DNA of 64,000 nt from an uncultured Synergistales bacterium (GTDB lineage: Bacteria; Synergistota; Synergistia; Synergistales; Aminobacteriaceae): the NCBI GenBank assembly GCA_905234075.1, contig CAJOGI010000002.1, positions 143,035 to 207,034 on the forward strand, read 5' to 3'. How positions within the stretch are numbered: position 1 is the stretch's first letter; the number at the start of each line of letters is the position of its first letter. Both the position numbers and the translations under genes were made by a program. Shown piece by piece: positions 24,888 through 34,408 of this stretch. The notes under the pieces are model-generated. The model ran no database searches. It was not told the DNA's origin and saw only the letters and a list, made by a program, of their open reading frames with translations.

Positions 24888-25757
24888 TTGTCCGGCGTAA
24901 AAATTTTTAGAGATAAAATAAAAATTTATTTAACAGTTTCGGTCTTGCTGATCTTTTTTTCGGGAAGCTCCCAAGCTGTAGAGAGATTGACAATGACACC
25001 GAACGGGGCTGTTTTATATGGAGCGCGGACTTATTCGGGGGTTGTCATGGCGGCGTATCAAAGGGCCTACGCAATGAACTTTGAGATATGGAAGCCGCAG
25101 GATCTTCCGGCAGGCTGGTACGCGACATTTGACGGCTTCCCTGTCGCGCAGATTGCGGAGAACCGCTGGGTATATGGTCAGCTTGGCCTCGATGGAGCGA
25201 TAAGGCCCACGAATGTTTTAGTAGGCTCTGTGGTGCCGTCGAATGTTCCCGGCCTCGTCAGGATTGCTTCGGTATGGAGCTACGGAAGATATTTAGACAG
25301 CAAAGAATTTTTAGTGATTAGAGATTACAGGTGCAACAGAATGGGCTGGCTCGACTTGGATAAGTATCACGCAAGCACTTTAATAGCGTGGAACACGGAC
25401 AGAGTCGGCGTGTGGCTGTGGCTTGGCAACCGCTGGAAAAGATTCACGCCTAATCCGGGCGAATATACTTGGCAGATGCTGAAACGCTTAACGCCTTACG
25501 TAACTGAAGAGTTAAGAAAGGCTAACGCATGGTATCAAGGGGGCGAGCCTTTTGAAGTTGCGGACCTTGCGCGGCAGTGGGGGTTCATCTGGAGCGGAAA
25601 AGTTATTCTTGAAAGCCTCAAGAACTATCATCATGAAAGCGGCGGAAGCGATGCAAATGTAACCTCTATGAAGGACAGCGCGAGCTCTGAGGAAAGTTCC
25701 ACGACACCTCAAGAGACACAGAATAATAATTCAAACACACAGTGGGACGTTGATTAA
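24888..25757 (+). CDS. Secreted protein of unknown function
   Basis: The protein (289 aa) begins with a signal peptide (KIYLTVSVLLIFFSGSSQA, cleavage after QA). The mature part is rich in Trp and Tyr (WYATFDGFPVAQI, WVYGQLGLDG, VWLWLGNRWKRF) and may form a beta-rich envelope domain; the last 45 residues are a low-complexity Ser/Thr/Asn/Glu tail. I do not recognise the family. The start is TTG, preceded by AGGTG. The next gene follows by 12 nt, so the two may be co-transcribed. Confidence 0.65.
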   Translation: MSGVKIFRDKIKIYLTVSVLLIFFSGSSQAVERLTMTPNGAVLYGARTYSGVVMAAYQRAYAMNFEIWKPQDLPAGWYATFDGFPVAQIAENRWVYGQLGLDGAIRPTNVLVGSVVPSNVPGLVRIASVWSYGRYLDSKEFLVIRDYRCNRMGWLDLDKYHASTLIAWNTDRVGVWLWLGNRWKRFTPNPGEYTWQMLKRLTPYVTEELRKANAWYQGGEPFEVADLARQWGFIWSGKVILESLKNYHHESGGSDANVTSMKDSASSEESSTTPQETQNNNSNTQWDVD

Positions 25758-25769
25758 GGAGAAAAAATA

Positions 25770-26720
25770 ATGCCTAGAAAGAAAAATAAAACTGCAGATG
25801 AAATTAAAACGGACGAGGGACGAATTTTTCAGCTTATCGACTTGGCTTGGGAGTCGTCGAGCCCGGAGAGAACTCTTGCTATAGCAGAACAGATACTTGA
25901 GATAAATCCCAACCGCGTGGAGGGGTTAATCCTTAAAGCCGACCATACTGACGATACGCAAGTATCTGTCAACTGTCTTAAAAAAGCTCTGTCGGCTTTG
26001 AAAAATCCCGATAATTGTCTTGAAGGCGATAAAAATGTGTTATTTCTAACGACTAATCAGAGGCTGGCACTTGCTTACTTAAAACTTGAAAATTTTGATG
26101 AAGCATTTGAATACTGCAAGACTGCCATAAAATTTTATGAAAAATATTTAGACGCTGATGATGTAGATGTCGATGCCTCAAACAGCAATATACTGATGAA
26201 AAATGTTTATTACAAGATATTAATAGAACGTAAGGCATGGCAGCAGATTTTACAGGACTCAATGCGCGACCCTGACATAACTCTAGGGCGTGCTTATGCG
26301 CGTCTGCTAGCGGCGTGGTTCATTACGCCCGAAAATCCCGGAGGCAATAGAAGCGTCTGTGCTAATTTATTTTGGGACGCTCTCGCGATTGCGCCGAATG
26401 TCCCCTTCTATATTACGAATTATTTTGAAGAGCCGGACGACAACGCACCGCCGGAAGCTATGGAGGAGTATCGCTTTGCTCTGATGTATTATGATATTGT
26501 TTCAATAACGGACGATTTTTCCGAGTGGTTCGTAAGAGGCATTCTTCTTTTCGGGCTTTTCTCCGGGCGTTTTGAAGAGCGTGAACGAGACTACGTCATT
26601 GATGCCCTTGATGATTTCGGAGGCTATGGTGATTACGAAAAGATGAAAAAAATTATAGTCGGAACTGAAGACAGCGAAGTTATTGAGGCCCTCGCCGCGA
26701 ATAAATGCCTTGCTAACTAG
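25770..26720 (+). CDS. Tetratricopeptide (TPR) repeat protein
   Basis: A soluble helical protein (316 aa). Two TPR-like units can be seen: PERTLAIAEQILEINPNRVEGLILKA (about 30-56) and RLALAYLKLENFDEAFEYCKTAIKFYEK (about 95-125). The rest is helical and acidic without catalytic motifs. TPR units usually hold protein partners. A GGAG site precedes the ATG. It lies between a secreted protein and a Lon-like protease in one apparent transcription unit. Confidence 0.7.
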   Translation: MPRKKNKTADEIKTDEGRIFQLIDLAWESSSPERTLAIAEQILEINPNRVEGLILKADHTDDTQVSVNCLKKALSALKNPDNCLEGDKNVLFLTTNQRLALAYLKLENFDEAFEYCKTAIKFYEKYLDADDVDVDASNSNILMKNVYYKILIERKAWQQILQDSMRDPDITLGRAYARLLAAWFITPENPGGNRSVCANLFWDALAIAPNVPFYITNYFEEPDDNAPPEAMEEYRFALMYYDIVSITDDFSEWFVRGILLFGLFSGRFEERERDYVIDALDDFGGYGDYEKMKKIIVGTEDSEVIEALAANKCLAN

Positions 26721-26750
26721 GTAACGAAAAAATTTTTAAGGAGAAAAAAT

Positions 26751-29282
26751 TTGACTTTGAAATTAAAAGATTCTCACAGGCTCCAGCCTGACGCGCTGAG
26801 AAAAATAAAACCCGTCTCAAGCTGGAAAATAAAAAGCACTGACGAAATTATATTAAAAACTACGAAAACACCGGAGCCTCTAATCGGCCAGCAGAGAGCC
26901 GTTGAAGCAATGGACTTCGGACTTGCCGTGAACGGGCGCGGCTATAATATTTTTGTAACCGGACAGCCCGACAGCGGACGGACTACTTACACTCTTGAAA
27001 AATTACAGGCTCTGGCAAAAACTTTCCCCGCTCCTGATGACTGGGTTTATTTATATAATTTTGACAAGCCCGAAGAGCCTATGGCAGTTTCAGTAAAGGC
27101 CGGGCAGGGGAAAAAATTTTCTGATGCTCTCGAAGAATTGTTGAAGGACTTAACGAACACTATCAGCAAGGCTTTTGAACAGGCTCAATACGAGGACGCT
27201 AAAGCGCAGTACGTGAAAGAATTTCAGGAAAAAGCCGGAGACATCATGGACGAGCTGAAAGCACTAGCGGCAAAGGATAAATTTTCCCTCAAGCGAACGC
27301 CGCAGGGATTTATAAACGTTCCGCTGATAAAAGACAAGGACGAGGACGGAAAATCGATTATTCGCGAAATGAAACCGGAAGAATTTGACGAGCTCGACCC
27401 GAAAAAACAAAAACGCTTCATGGACAAGAGCGAAAAAATTTCACAGCGGACTCTGCTTGCAATGAGAGAGATACGCGACATGGAAAAAGAACTCCGCGAA
27501 AAATTAAACAAACTTGAAGCCGAGATATGCCGCTCTGCAATAACGCCCTGCATGAATGAAATCCGCGAAGAATATAAAAAAAATGTGCCGCTGTTAAAAT
27601 GGCTCGATAAAATGGCTGATGATGTCATTGAAAATTTCAGCGTGTTCATAACGGCCTCAAGAGACGATAACGCAGAAATTGATTTCTCGCGCTATCAGGC
27701 AAATTTATTCGTCAGCAATGACCCCGAAAACGGTGCGCCGGTAATCTGGGAGACAAACCCGACTTACTACAATCTTTCAGGCCGAGTCGAATATGAAAGC
27801 CATCAGGGATATTTATACACCGACTTTCAAAAAATTCTTGCCGGAGCTTTTCACAAGGCTAACGGGGGATTTTTAGTAATCGACGCTGAAAAAGTCTTGA
27901 TGAATTTCATGTCGTGGGAGTCCATAAAAAGAATCATGCGCACGGGAGAGGCCGCTATCGAAAATTTAGGCGAACAGTACGGAGCTCTGCCCGTCGCTTC
28001 TTTGAGGCCCTCGCCGATCAAAATGAATTTGAAGATCGTTATGACAGGCTCGCCGTATATTTATGAGCTGCTGCAGTATTATGACCCGGAGTTCAGCAAA
28101 ATTTTTAAGATTAAAGCAAGTTTTGATATCGACATGCCGCGAACTTCAGAGAACGAAGAAAAAATGGCTCAATTTATTGCGGAGTTCATAAAGCGTGAAA
28201 ATTTGAGGCCGTTCGATTCGTCGGCTCTCTCTGAAATTATTGAATGGTCGGGGCGCGAAGCTGAAGATCAAAATTTATTGTCAGTAGAAGTCGGAAAACT
28301 GCGCGAACTTTTGACGGAGTCGAACGCTTGGGCCGAAGTCTCGAGCTCAAACTCAAATTCAAATAAAAAAAGCAAAAAGAAAACTCCCGTTACACGCGAA
28401 AATGTAATCAAAGCCATTGAGCATAAAAATTACAGATCCGGGCTTTATCAGGAAAAACTTGCGCGGGCTTTCAAGGACGGAATTATTCACATCGACACGA
28501 CCGGCGAGGCTGTAGGGCAGATTAACGGCCTCAGCGTAATTGATCTGAACGATTACAGATTCGGCCACCCGTCAAGAATCACGGCAAACGTTTTCATGGG
28601 GCAGGAAGGTGTCGTGAACATTGAGCGCGAAGTAAAAATGACAGGGCCTATTCACAATAAGGGGCTTATGATTCTGTCGAGCTATCTTGGCCGCAAATAC
28701 GCTCAGGATATGCCGCTGAGTTTGAGTGCGCACATAACGTTTGAGCAAAATTATTCCGGCATTGAGGGCGACAGCGCGTCTTCTACGGAATTATACTGCC
28801 TGCTCTCGGCTCTTTCGGGGCTTCCGTTAAATCAGGGCATCGCCGTAACAGGCTCGGTCGATCAATTCGGAACTGTTCAGCCTATCGGCGGAGTGAATGA
28901 AAAAATCGAAGGGTTTTACGAATATTGCAAGATCTCCGGGCTTACAGGCAGGCAGGGCGTAATGATTCCTGAGTCGAATAAAAGACACTTAATGCTAAAT
29001 TCTGAGGTCATTCAAGCCGTGCGCGACGGAAAATTTTCTATCTGGTCAGTGAATGATATTGACGAGGGAATAGAAATTTTGACGGGCGTATCAGCAGGCA
29101 AGCCCGATAAAAACGGCTTATATAATAAAAATTCCGTGCATGGACTTGTCAGGGCAAAGCTGAAGCAAATGTTGAGCGATACTCTAAGGCTCGAAAAAAA
29201 ATTCGGACGCGAACCGAGCAAAAAGAAAAAAGCTAAGGCTCAAAAAAAATCTGAAACTAAATCAGAAAATGAACAGCAGTAA
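26751..29282 (+). CDS. Lon-like ATP-binding protease (AAA+ plus S16)
   Basis: A cytoplasmic protease related to LonB/LonC (843 aa). The N-terminal part has a Walker A-like GQPDSGRTT (about 71-79, Arg in place of the usual Lys) followed by a long coiled insertion (about 120-300), then an AAA lid region. The C-terminal S16 domain has the catalytic Ser in EGDSASST (about 675) and the Lys in GGVNEKIEGF (about 718). A Lys/Glu-rich tail ends the protein. The start is TTG with GGAG 8 nt before it. The end overlaps nth by 14 nt. Confidence 0.88.
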   Translation: MTLKLKDSHRLQPDALRKIKPVSSWKIKSTDEIILKTTKTPEPLIGQQRAVEAMDFGLAVNGRGYNIFVTGQPDSGRTTYTLEKLQALAKTFPAPDDWVYLYNFDKPEEPMAVSVKAGQGKKFSDALEELLKDLTNTISKAFEQAQYEDAKAQYVKEFQEKAGDIMDELKALAAKDKFSLKRTPQGFINVPLIKDKDEDGKSIIREMKPEEFDELDPKKQKRFMDKSEKISQRTLLAMREIRDMEKELREKLNKLEAEICRSAITPCMNEIREEYKKNVPLLKWLDKMADDVIENFSVFITASRDDNAEIDFSRYQANLFVSNDPENGAPVIWETNPTYYNLSGRVEYESHQGYLYTDFQKILAGAFHKANGGFLVIDAEKVLMNFMSWESIKRIMRTGEAAIENLGEQYGALPVASLRPSPIKMNLKIVMTGSPYIYELLQYYDPEFSKIFKIKASFDIDMPRTSENEEKMAQFIAEFIKRENLRPFDSSALSEIIEWSGREAEDQNLLSVEVGKLRELLTESNAWAEVSSSNSNSNKKSKKKTPVTRENVIKAIEHKNYRSGLYQEKLARAFKDGIIHIDTTGEAVGQINGLSVIDLNDYRFGHPSRITANVFMGQEGVVNIEREVKMTGPIHNKGLMILSSYLGRKYAQDMPLSLSAHITFEQNYSGIEGDSASSTELYCLLSALSGLPLNQGIAVTGSVDQFGTVQPIGGVNEKIEGFYEYCKISGLTGRQGVMIPESNKRHLMLNSEVIQAVRDGKFSIWSVNDIDEGIEILTGVSAGKPDKNGLYNKNSVHGLVRAKLKQMLSDTLRLEKKFGREPSKKKKAKAQKKSETKSENEQQ

Positions 29283-29931
29283 AATTTTTTTTATACTCGA
29301 CGAACTTGAAGAGATTTATCACAACGAGAAATGCCCGCCTGAGTTAGGACACGAGGAACCTTTAGACGGGCTTATTCTCACTGTTCTTTCACAGAACACG
29401 AACGATAAAAACAGAGACTCGGCCTTCACGAAATTAAAATCTCTTTACCCGGAGTGGAGCGACGCTGCGCAAGCTGACGCAAAAAAAATTGAAGCCGCTG
29501 TCAGGACTGCCGGGCTTGCCCACACGAAGGCCGCAAGGATTATGCAGATCTTAGAAAGAATTTATCAGGACTTCGGCGAATATTCGTTAAAAAAATTAGC
29601 GAAAGAAAAATCAGAATTTATACGAGGATATTTGAGAGCTCTGCCGGGTGTCGGCGCGAAAACTGTCGCGTGCGTCATGCTGTTCGATATGAAGAGGCCG
29701 GCTTTCCCCGTTGACACTCACGTAACAAGAATTTCAAAGCGCGTGGGGGCTGCTCCGTTGAATGACTCGCCCGAAAAAATTTCGCAGCTTTATGAAAGCG
29801 TCGTGCCCGTTGAAAGATGTCTAGGCGGACACGTGAACATAATCGCTCACGGCCGGGCGGTATGCCACGCAATAAAACCCGGCTGCAAAAACTGCGTACT
29901 CTCTAAGCAATGCGATTTTCTTAACTCCTAA
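29269..29931 (+). CDS. nth: Endonuclease III (DNA glycosylase/AP lyase)
   Basis: Removes oxidised pyrimidines from DNA and cuts at the abasic site. The protein (220 aa) shows the helix-hairpin-helix LPGVGAKTV with the catalytic Lys, the catalytic Asp in FPVDTHVTRISKR, and the cluster motif C-x6-C-x2-C-x5-C at the C-terminus. Its start overlaps the protease gene. The last codons (LNS) and the stop fall in a short heptad array, where its TAA overlaps the galU TAG on the other strand. Confidence 0.96.
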   Translation: MNSSKIFFILDELEEIYHNEKCPPELGHEEPLDGLILTVLSQNTNDKNRDSAFTKLKSLYPEWSDAAQADAKKIEAAVRTAGLAHTKAARIMQILERIYQDFGEYSLKKLAKEKSEFIRGYLRALPGVGAKTVACVMLFDMKRPAFPVDTHVTRISKRVGAAPLNDSPEKISQLYESVVPVERCLGGHVNIIAHGRAVCHAIKPGCKNCVLSKQCDFLNS

Positions 29932-29937
29932 CTCTCC
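29921..29937. repeat. Short heptad array shared by two stop codons
   Basis: TTAACTCCTAACTCTCC. The four bases CTAA hold the nth stop on + and the galU stop on -. Confidence 0.6.
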
Positions 29938-30797
29938 TGCCCCTTAACTATTTTTAATATCACGTCTCTTAATTCCGGATCGTCCATAGCTAATTGAACG
30001 TTCGCGGCGAGCCAGCCCTTTTGTGTTCCGCAGTCGAATCTTCTGCCATTATAGACGACCCCCCACACCGGCTCTTGAGTGCATAGAGTTTTTATAGCGT
30101 CAGTTAATTGAATTTCTCCGCCTGCCCCGGCCTTTTGTTCTTTGAGAACTTCAAAGATCGACGGCGAAAGAACATAGCGTCCCATTATTGCGAGGTTGCT
30201 CGGAGCTTCTTCGGGCTTCGGCTTTTCTGTCATGTCGATAATTTTATGAAGTCCCGGCTCAATTTCAAACTGCGATTTTACAATTCCGTAGCGTGAAACA
30301 TTTTCCGGCGCGACTTCTTCAAGGGCTATGACGCTTCCGCCCATCTTCTCATGAATTTTAATTAACTGTGAAAGAACGGGTGCGTCATCGTTAATAAAAA
30401 CGTCATCGGGAAGAGCTACGGCGAAATATTCATTTTTGCAGACCTGCTCGGCGCATAAAACAGCGTGGCCAAGTCCGAGCGGTTCTCTCTGACGAATAAA
30501 TAAAATTTCAGCCATGTTTGAAATTTTTATCATCTCGTCGTAAAGTTCCATTTTGCCGCGTGATTTTAATAACTCTTCGAGCTCGAAGGATCTGTCAAAA
30601 TAATTTTCGAGCGAACGTTTTGCCCGTCCCGTTATCATTATTATTTCTCCGCAGCCTGAAGCGATAGCCTCCTCAACTCCGTAAGAAATAATAGGACGAT
30701 TAACAAGCGGCAGCATTTCTTTGGCAAGCTCTTTAGTAACGGGTAAAAATCTTGTTCCAAGTCCTGCGACAGGGAATACGCATTTTGAAATTTTCAT
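29928..30797 (-). CDS. galU: UTP-glucose-1-phosphate uridylyltransferase
   Basis: Makes UDP-glucose from UTP and glucose-1-phosphate for envelope sugars. The protein (289 aa) has the nucleotide-binding signature AGLGTRFLPVTKELAKEMLPLVNRP (shown in part), QREPLGLGHAV, ALPDDVF, and the C-terminal FDCGTQKGWL. Length and motifs are typical. AAGGAA lies before the ATG. Tail to tail with nth with overlapping stops. Confidence 0.95.
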   Translation of the reverse strand: MKISKCVFPVAGLGTRFLPVTKELAKEMLPLVNRPIISYGVEEAIASGCGEIIMITGRAKRSLENYFDRSFELEELLKSRGKMELYDEMIKISNMAEILFIRQREPLGLGHAVLCAEQVCKNEYFAVALPDDVFINDDAPVLSQLIKIHEKMGGSVIALEEVAPENVSRYGIVKSQFEIEPGLHKIIDMTEKPKPEEAPSNLAIMGRYVLSPSIFEVLKEQKAGAGGEIQLTDAIKTLCTQEPVWGVVYNGRRFDCGTQKGWLAANVQLAMDDPELRDVILKIVKGQES

Positions 30798-30839
30798 TTT
30801 GATTTTTGATTTCCTTTTTAATTTTTCATTTAATTATAA

Positions 30840-30884
30840 AATAAAACTCCCCTTCAGGCTCTAAACCTAAAAGGGAAGTTTTTA
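30840..30884 (-). terminator. Terminator of pckA
   Basis: 11-bp stem with one mismatch (arms 30844-30854 and 30871-30881) followed on the minus strand by a T-rich stretch, about 35 nt past the pckA stop. Confidence 0.7.
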
Positions 30885-30915
30885 TGAATGAAAAATAAAT
30901 TTAGAAATTTATTTT

Positions 30916-32574
30916 TTAGCCTATCTCAGCGATTAATTTCTCGACGGCCTCGTGAGCGTCCGCAGGAAGTTTATCAATTCCGCCGCGCTCGGTGTCTCTG
31001 GACTTGATGAAATTCAATCTGTCCTGGAAACGCTTTTTCAGCTGCGTTCTGTATTCTTCGTTCTTGAGATCCGCGTCAAATCCCGGTATCTTCATTGTCT
31101 TAATTCCCGTGAGATTTCCGAACGGCTCCCACTTCGCTTTGCCCTCGACGATCGACTCTAAAATCATGAGCGTGTTTTCTTTGCCGACCGGCTTGCCCAT
31201 GAAGTTGCCTGTGTTGAGAATGTAGCAGTCGACTCCGTCAGCGATAAGCTGCTTAAATCTCTCGTAGTCCATGCCTAACGGGTACGTTCTGAACGGGTTT
31301 GCGTAAGGCTCGCAGACAAGCGCGTCAGGGTCAACGCCCGGTGCTAAGTTCTCCGCGCTCGTTCTCTTTGTTGCAAGCGTCGCTCCTAATACTGAACCTA
31401 ATGAAGCTCCTTCGAGTTTTAACACCGGCGGTATTGTCGGGTCTCTCATAAGCCAGAAGATAGCGTTTAACGGCTCGTCAATTCTGTCAACTCTGTTGGG
31501 CGACCACATACGGGATTTAATTGCGCGTCCGTTTCCGTTTCTTACGTCTTCAGTAACTGCGATGAGTTTTCCGTCCTTATCTTTTACGCAGCCGCAGTTC
31601 TGCATCGTGAGCAGGAATTTATTATCCGGGCAGCCGATAGGATAGTCCGCAACTTTATCGAAATATGTAGGCTCAAGAGCGATCGCGTACTTGTCTTTTA
31701 CATTTACGACGAATGCGTCATCATGAAGGACCATGACATCATATTTGCCGTCGTGTTTTGCGTGAGTGATTGTCGATTTTCCTGAACCTGAAAGACCGAA
31801 CGCAGCCATGACATATTTTTTATTGCTCCCGTCTTTGAGCGTGTAACGCTTTAATCCGCCGTGACATGAAGCGTAGCCGTTGCGTGCCGCAATGCCCCAT
31901 GCAAGCGTCAATGTTCCCTTCTTTAATTCTCCGAAGTAACGAAGGCCGAGAACGATCGCGCAGTTCTCTTCGGGCGAGAAGAACGCAAGGCCGAGCGGGA
32001 AGTCAGGGTGCGACCAGTCGGGGTCGGCTACAAAGAAAATATCGCCGTCGTGATCAGAAATTCTGCGCGACTTTTCATAGCGCGGTTTATAAGCCTCGTT
32101 AGCATACTGGAAATTAATCATCCAGTTATATAAATTATTTTCGTAGCCTTCCGGAAGGATTATATGCGCTGCCGTCATGAAGTCTTCGTCAAGTCCGACG
32201 TAAGCGTCAGCCTGATAAAGTTTTTTGTAACGCATTTTATAAACGGCCTCGCGGATAATTTTGCAGTACTTCGCAACATCTACATCGGGCCAGCCCACTA
32301 TGCGGCGAGCTGCTGCCGTTCTTCCGAAGATTGCGCCGTCGTTGAAGAGTAAGACGTTCGCGTCCATAGGAAGTTCCTGCTCTGTCGGTTTATAAACGGG
32401 CATTCCCGTAAGTTCGATTGTGCCGGGAGAATTTTTGGCAAGGTTATAAGCCTCTTTAAGGTCTAAAACATGGTGAACGTTATTTCCGTAAAAAAGTGTC
32501 TCAATAGTTGTGCGCGGCTGTGCGTGATAAACTTTCTTAAAGTTTTCAGGATCGTAATAGCCGATTGTTGACAT
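30916..32574 (-). CDS. pckA: Phosphoenolpyruvate carboxykinase (ATP)
   Basis: Links oxaloacetate and PEP with ATP/ADP; in amino-acid fermenters it can run in either direction. The protein (552 aa) has the kinase loop GLSGSGKST, the metal site LHDDAFVV, RNGNGRAIKSRMWSPNRVDR and the N-terminal PEP-binding region of the ATP-type family. Length is slightly above the usual 520-540 aa. It is monocistronic, with an A-rich leader and its own terminator. Confidence 0.95.
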   Translation of the reverse strand: MSTIGYYDPENFKKVYHAQPRTTIETLFYGNNVHHVLDLKEAYNLAKNSPGTIELTGMPVYKPTEQELPMDANVLLFNDGAIFGRTAAARRIVGWPDVDVAKYCKIIREAVYKMRYKKLYQADAYVGLDEDFMTAAHIILPEGYENNLYNWMINFQYANEAYKPRYEKSRRISDHDGDIFFVADPDWSHPDFPLGLAFFSPEENCAIVLGLRYFGELKKGTLTLAWGIAARNGYASCHGGLKRYTLKDGSNKKYVMAAFGLSGSGKSTITHAKHDGKYDVMVLHDDAFVVNVKDKYAIALEPTYFDKVADYPIGCPDNKFLLTMQNCGCVKDKDGKLIAVTEDVRNGNGRAIKSRMWSPNRVDRIDEPLNAIFWLMRDPTIPPVLKLEGASLGSVLGATLATKRTSAENLAPGVDPDALVCEPYANPFRTYPLGMDYERFKQLIADGVDCYILNTGNFMGKPVGKENTLMILESIVEGKAKWEPFGNLTGIKTMKIPGFDADLKNEEYRTQLKKRFQDRLNFIKSRDTERGGIDKLPADAHEAVEKLIAEIG

Positions 32575-32694
32575 AGTAAAAAAATTGCCCCTTTCTAAAA
32601 AAATTCAGATTTCTGCGTAATTATAGCACCGGCAAAAAAAATGGCGATTTTATTTTTACAGCTCCCCTCTTAATTTTTAACATCGAGTAAAAAA

Positions 32695-32746
32695 ATTAGG
32701 AGGCGGAAAAAATTACCTCCTACCTCCTAATTCCTAACTCCTCACT
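32695..32746. repeat. Heptad array, paired orientations
   Basis: ATTAGGAGGCGG, A-rich loop, then CCTCCTACCTCCTAAT and further CTCC units. The arms can form about 12 bp, so it may end transcription of gdhA, whose stop (32745-32747) touches it. Confidence 0.75.
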
Positions 32747-34019
32747 ATAAAAACGTTCCGCGCATTTCTACAATATCAGCAACTCGTTGAATGGCTGCCA
32801 TTGTCGCTGCCCGTCTCATTTTAATGTGCTTGGCCTCCGCGTAATCCCAAACGTTGCGGAAATTTCCCTTCATGATCTGCACGAGCTTAGAGTTATATTC
32901 TTCTTCGGTCCAAAAAGTTCCCTGTAAGTTCTGCGCCCACTCGAAGTATGAGCCAATAACGCCGCCCGAGTTCGCTAAGAAGTCCGGCACGATTATAACG
33001 CCTTTGTCTGCAAGAATTTCATCGCCTTCAGGCGTAACAGGCCCGTTAGCTCCCTCAATGATGTAGCGCGCTTTAATCTTGCCGGCGGTGTTCTTGTTGA
33101 TTACGCCGTCCCTAGCGCACGGGAATAAAAACTCAGCGTCAGCGAACAAAACATCATCAATCTTTTCACAGTTGCTGACCTGTTCAAAGCCCGTCAATAA
33201 TTTTTTCGGGTTCGAGCGAATTACCTCAAATGCCTTGTGAATGTCGATGCCTCCTGCCGAATAATACGAGCCCGTTATGTCGCTGATAGAGACAACCTTA
33301 ACACCGGCATCGCTGAGAGTCTTGGCCGTGTAGCTCCCGACGTTGCCAAAGCCCTGCACCGCCGCCGTAACGTTATCGGAGTGCTTCCCGAGTTCCTTCA
33401 TTAACTCAAGTCCGCAAGTAGCCACGCCGCGCCCGGTCGCTTCGTTGCGTCCGAGACTTCCCCAGTATGATACGGGCTTACCTGTTAATAACGCCGGCTC
33501 AAGTTCTCCGTGCATTTTGCATATTGTGTCCATGATCCAGACCATTTCCTGACCGCTTGTGTTCATGTCCGGCGCAGGGATATCCCTCCAGCGTCCGACT
33601 ATGGGCTCAATTCTTGCAGCGTAAGTCCGCGATAATTTTTCCTTCTCCTTCTTCGACATGTTGAGAGGGTCGCAGGCTATTCCTCCCTTGCCTCCGCCGT
33701 AAGGAATACCGGCAAGAGAACATTTCCACGTCATTAACATTGCTAACGCTTCGCACTCGTCCATATCTACTTCCGTGTCGTAGCGGATACCGCCCTTTGA
33801 AGGGCCGAGAGCTGTCGAATGTTGAACGCGGAAGCCCTCAAAGACATTTACGCTCCCGTCGTCCATTTCGACAGGGATCGAGACCTGCACTCTGCGCTCG
33901 GAATGACTCAAGATTGAGATTAATTTCTCGCTGAGTCCCATTTCGTCAGCCGCGCCGTAAAATTCCTGTAAAGCTGTATCGAGTAACACGTTTGAAGATT
34001 TCCGTCTTGCCTGTATCAT
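32745..34019 (-). CDS. gdhA: Glutamate dehydrogenase
   Basis: Interconverts glutamate and 2-oxoglutarate plus ammonia, a central step in amino-acid fermentation. The protein (424 aa) shows the catalytic Lys in PYGGGKGGI, the substrate region GPSKGGIRYD, PAPDMNTS, and the dinucleotide fold QGFGNVGSYTA. The length is that of the hexameric short-form (Clostridium/archaeal) enzymes. AGGAGG lies upstream of ATG. The Asp after strand two of the fold (VSISDITG) hints at NAD rather than NADP, which is only suggestive. Confidence 0.94.
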   Translation of the reverse strand: MIQARRKSSNVLLDTALQEFYGAADEMGLSEKLISILSHSERRVQVSIPVEMDDGSVNVFEGFRVQHSTALGPSKGGIRYDTEVDMDECEALAMLMTWKCSLAGIPYGGGKGGIACDPLNMSKKEKEKLSRTYAARIEPIVGRWRDIPAPDMNTSGQEMVWIMDTICKMHGELEPALLTGKPVSYWGSLGRNEATGRGVATCGLELMKELGKHSDNVTAAVQGFGNVGSYTAKTLSDAGVKVVSISDITGSYYSAGGIDIHKAFEVIRSNPKKLLTGFEQVSNCEKIDDVLFADAEFLFPCARDGVINKNTAGKIKARYIIEGANGPVTPEGDEILADKGVIIVPDFLANSGGVIGSYFEWAQNLQGTFWTEEEYNSKLVQIMKGNFRNVWDYAEAKHIKMRRAATMAAIQRVADIVEMRGTFL

Positions 34020-34039
34020 GATATTAACCTCCTAAATAG

Positions 34040-34327
34040 TTAAAGTCCAAACTTAGCTTTGTACTTTTCAGGGTCTTCCATGTACTCCTTATATTTCTGC
34101 CTCAGACAGTTTCCGCAAGGACGATAGCCTGCGGCTAAAGCAGTTTTTTCATCTGCAAAGAATACCCTGTGCTGTTCGTATGTTCCCGGAAAACGCCTTA
34201 TAGTTGAATTGGCAGAAGGGCAGTCAAGCCGACCGTATATTTTCATTTTGCCGTTGCCGCCGTATTGACCGGGTGTTTCTGATTCATATATCTTGCCGTC
34301 CGCGCCCAAAAGTTTATAAATTTTCAC
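34040..34327 (-). CDS. Ada-type metal-binding domain protein
   Basis: A 95-aa protein consisting mainly of the zinc-binding domain found at the N-terminus of Ada. Seen are KIYGRLDCPSAN, HRVFFADEKTALAAGYRPCGNC and a basic end; the Cys in DCPS and the CxxC pair supply three of the four ligands usually found. Stand-alone versions occur in many bacteria and their role is unknown. It sits between gdhA and pth on the same strand. Confidence 0.75.
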   Translation of the reverse strand: MKIYKLLGADGKIYESETPGQYGGNGKMKIYGRLDCPSANSTIRRFPGTYEQHRVFFADEKTALAAGYRPCGNCLRQKYKEYMEDPEKYKAKFGL

Positions 34328-34375
34328 TCCTATTTCATCTCATCTCTTTTCATCTAAGCTAAAACACCATAAAAT

Positions 34376-34408
34376 AAAAACCCTCCTGAAAAATTATTCA
34401 GAAGGGTC
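34376..34408 (-). terminator. Terminator overlapping the end of pth
   Basis: ACCCTTCTGA pairs with TCAGGAGGGT around an AT loop, followed by a T-rich stretch on the minus strand. The first arm also codes for the last residues of Pth (DPSE). Confidence 0.75.
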
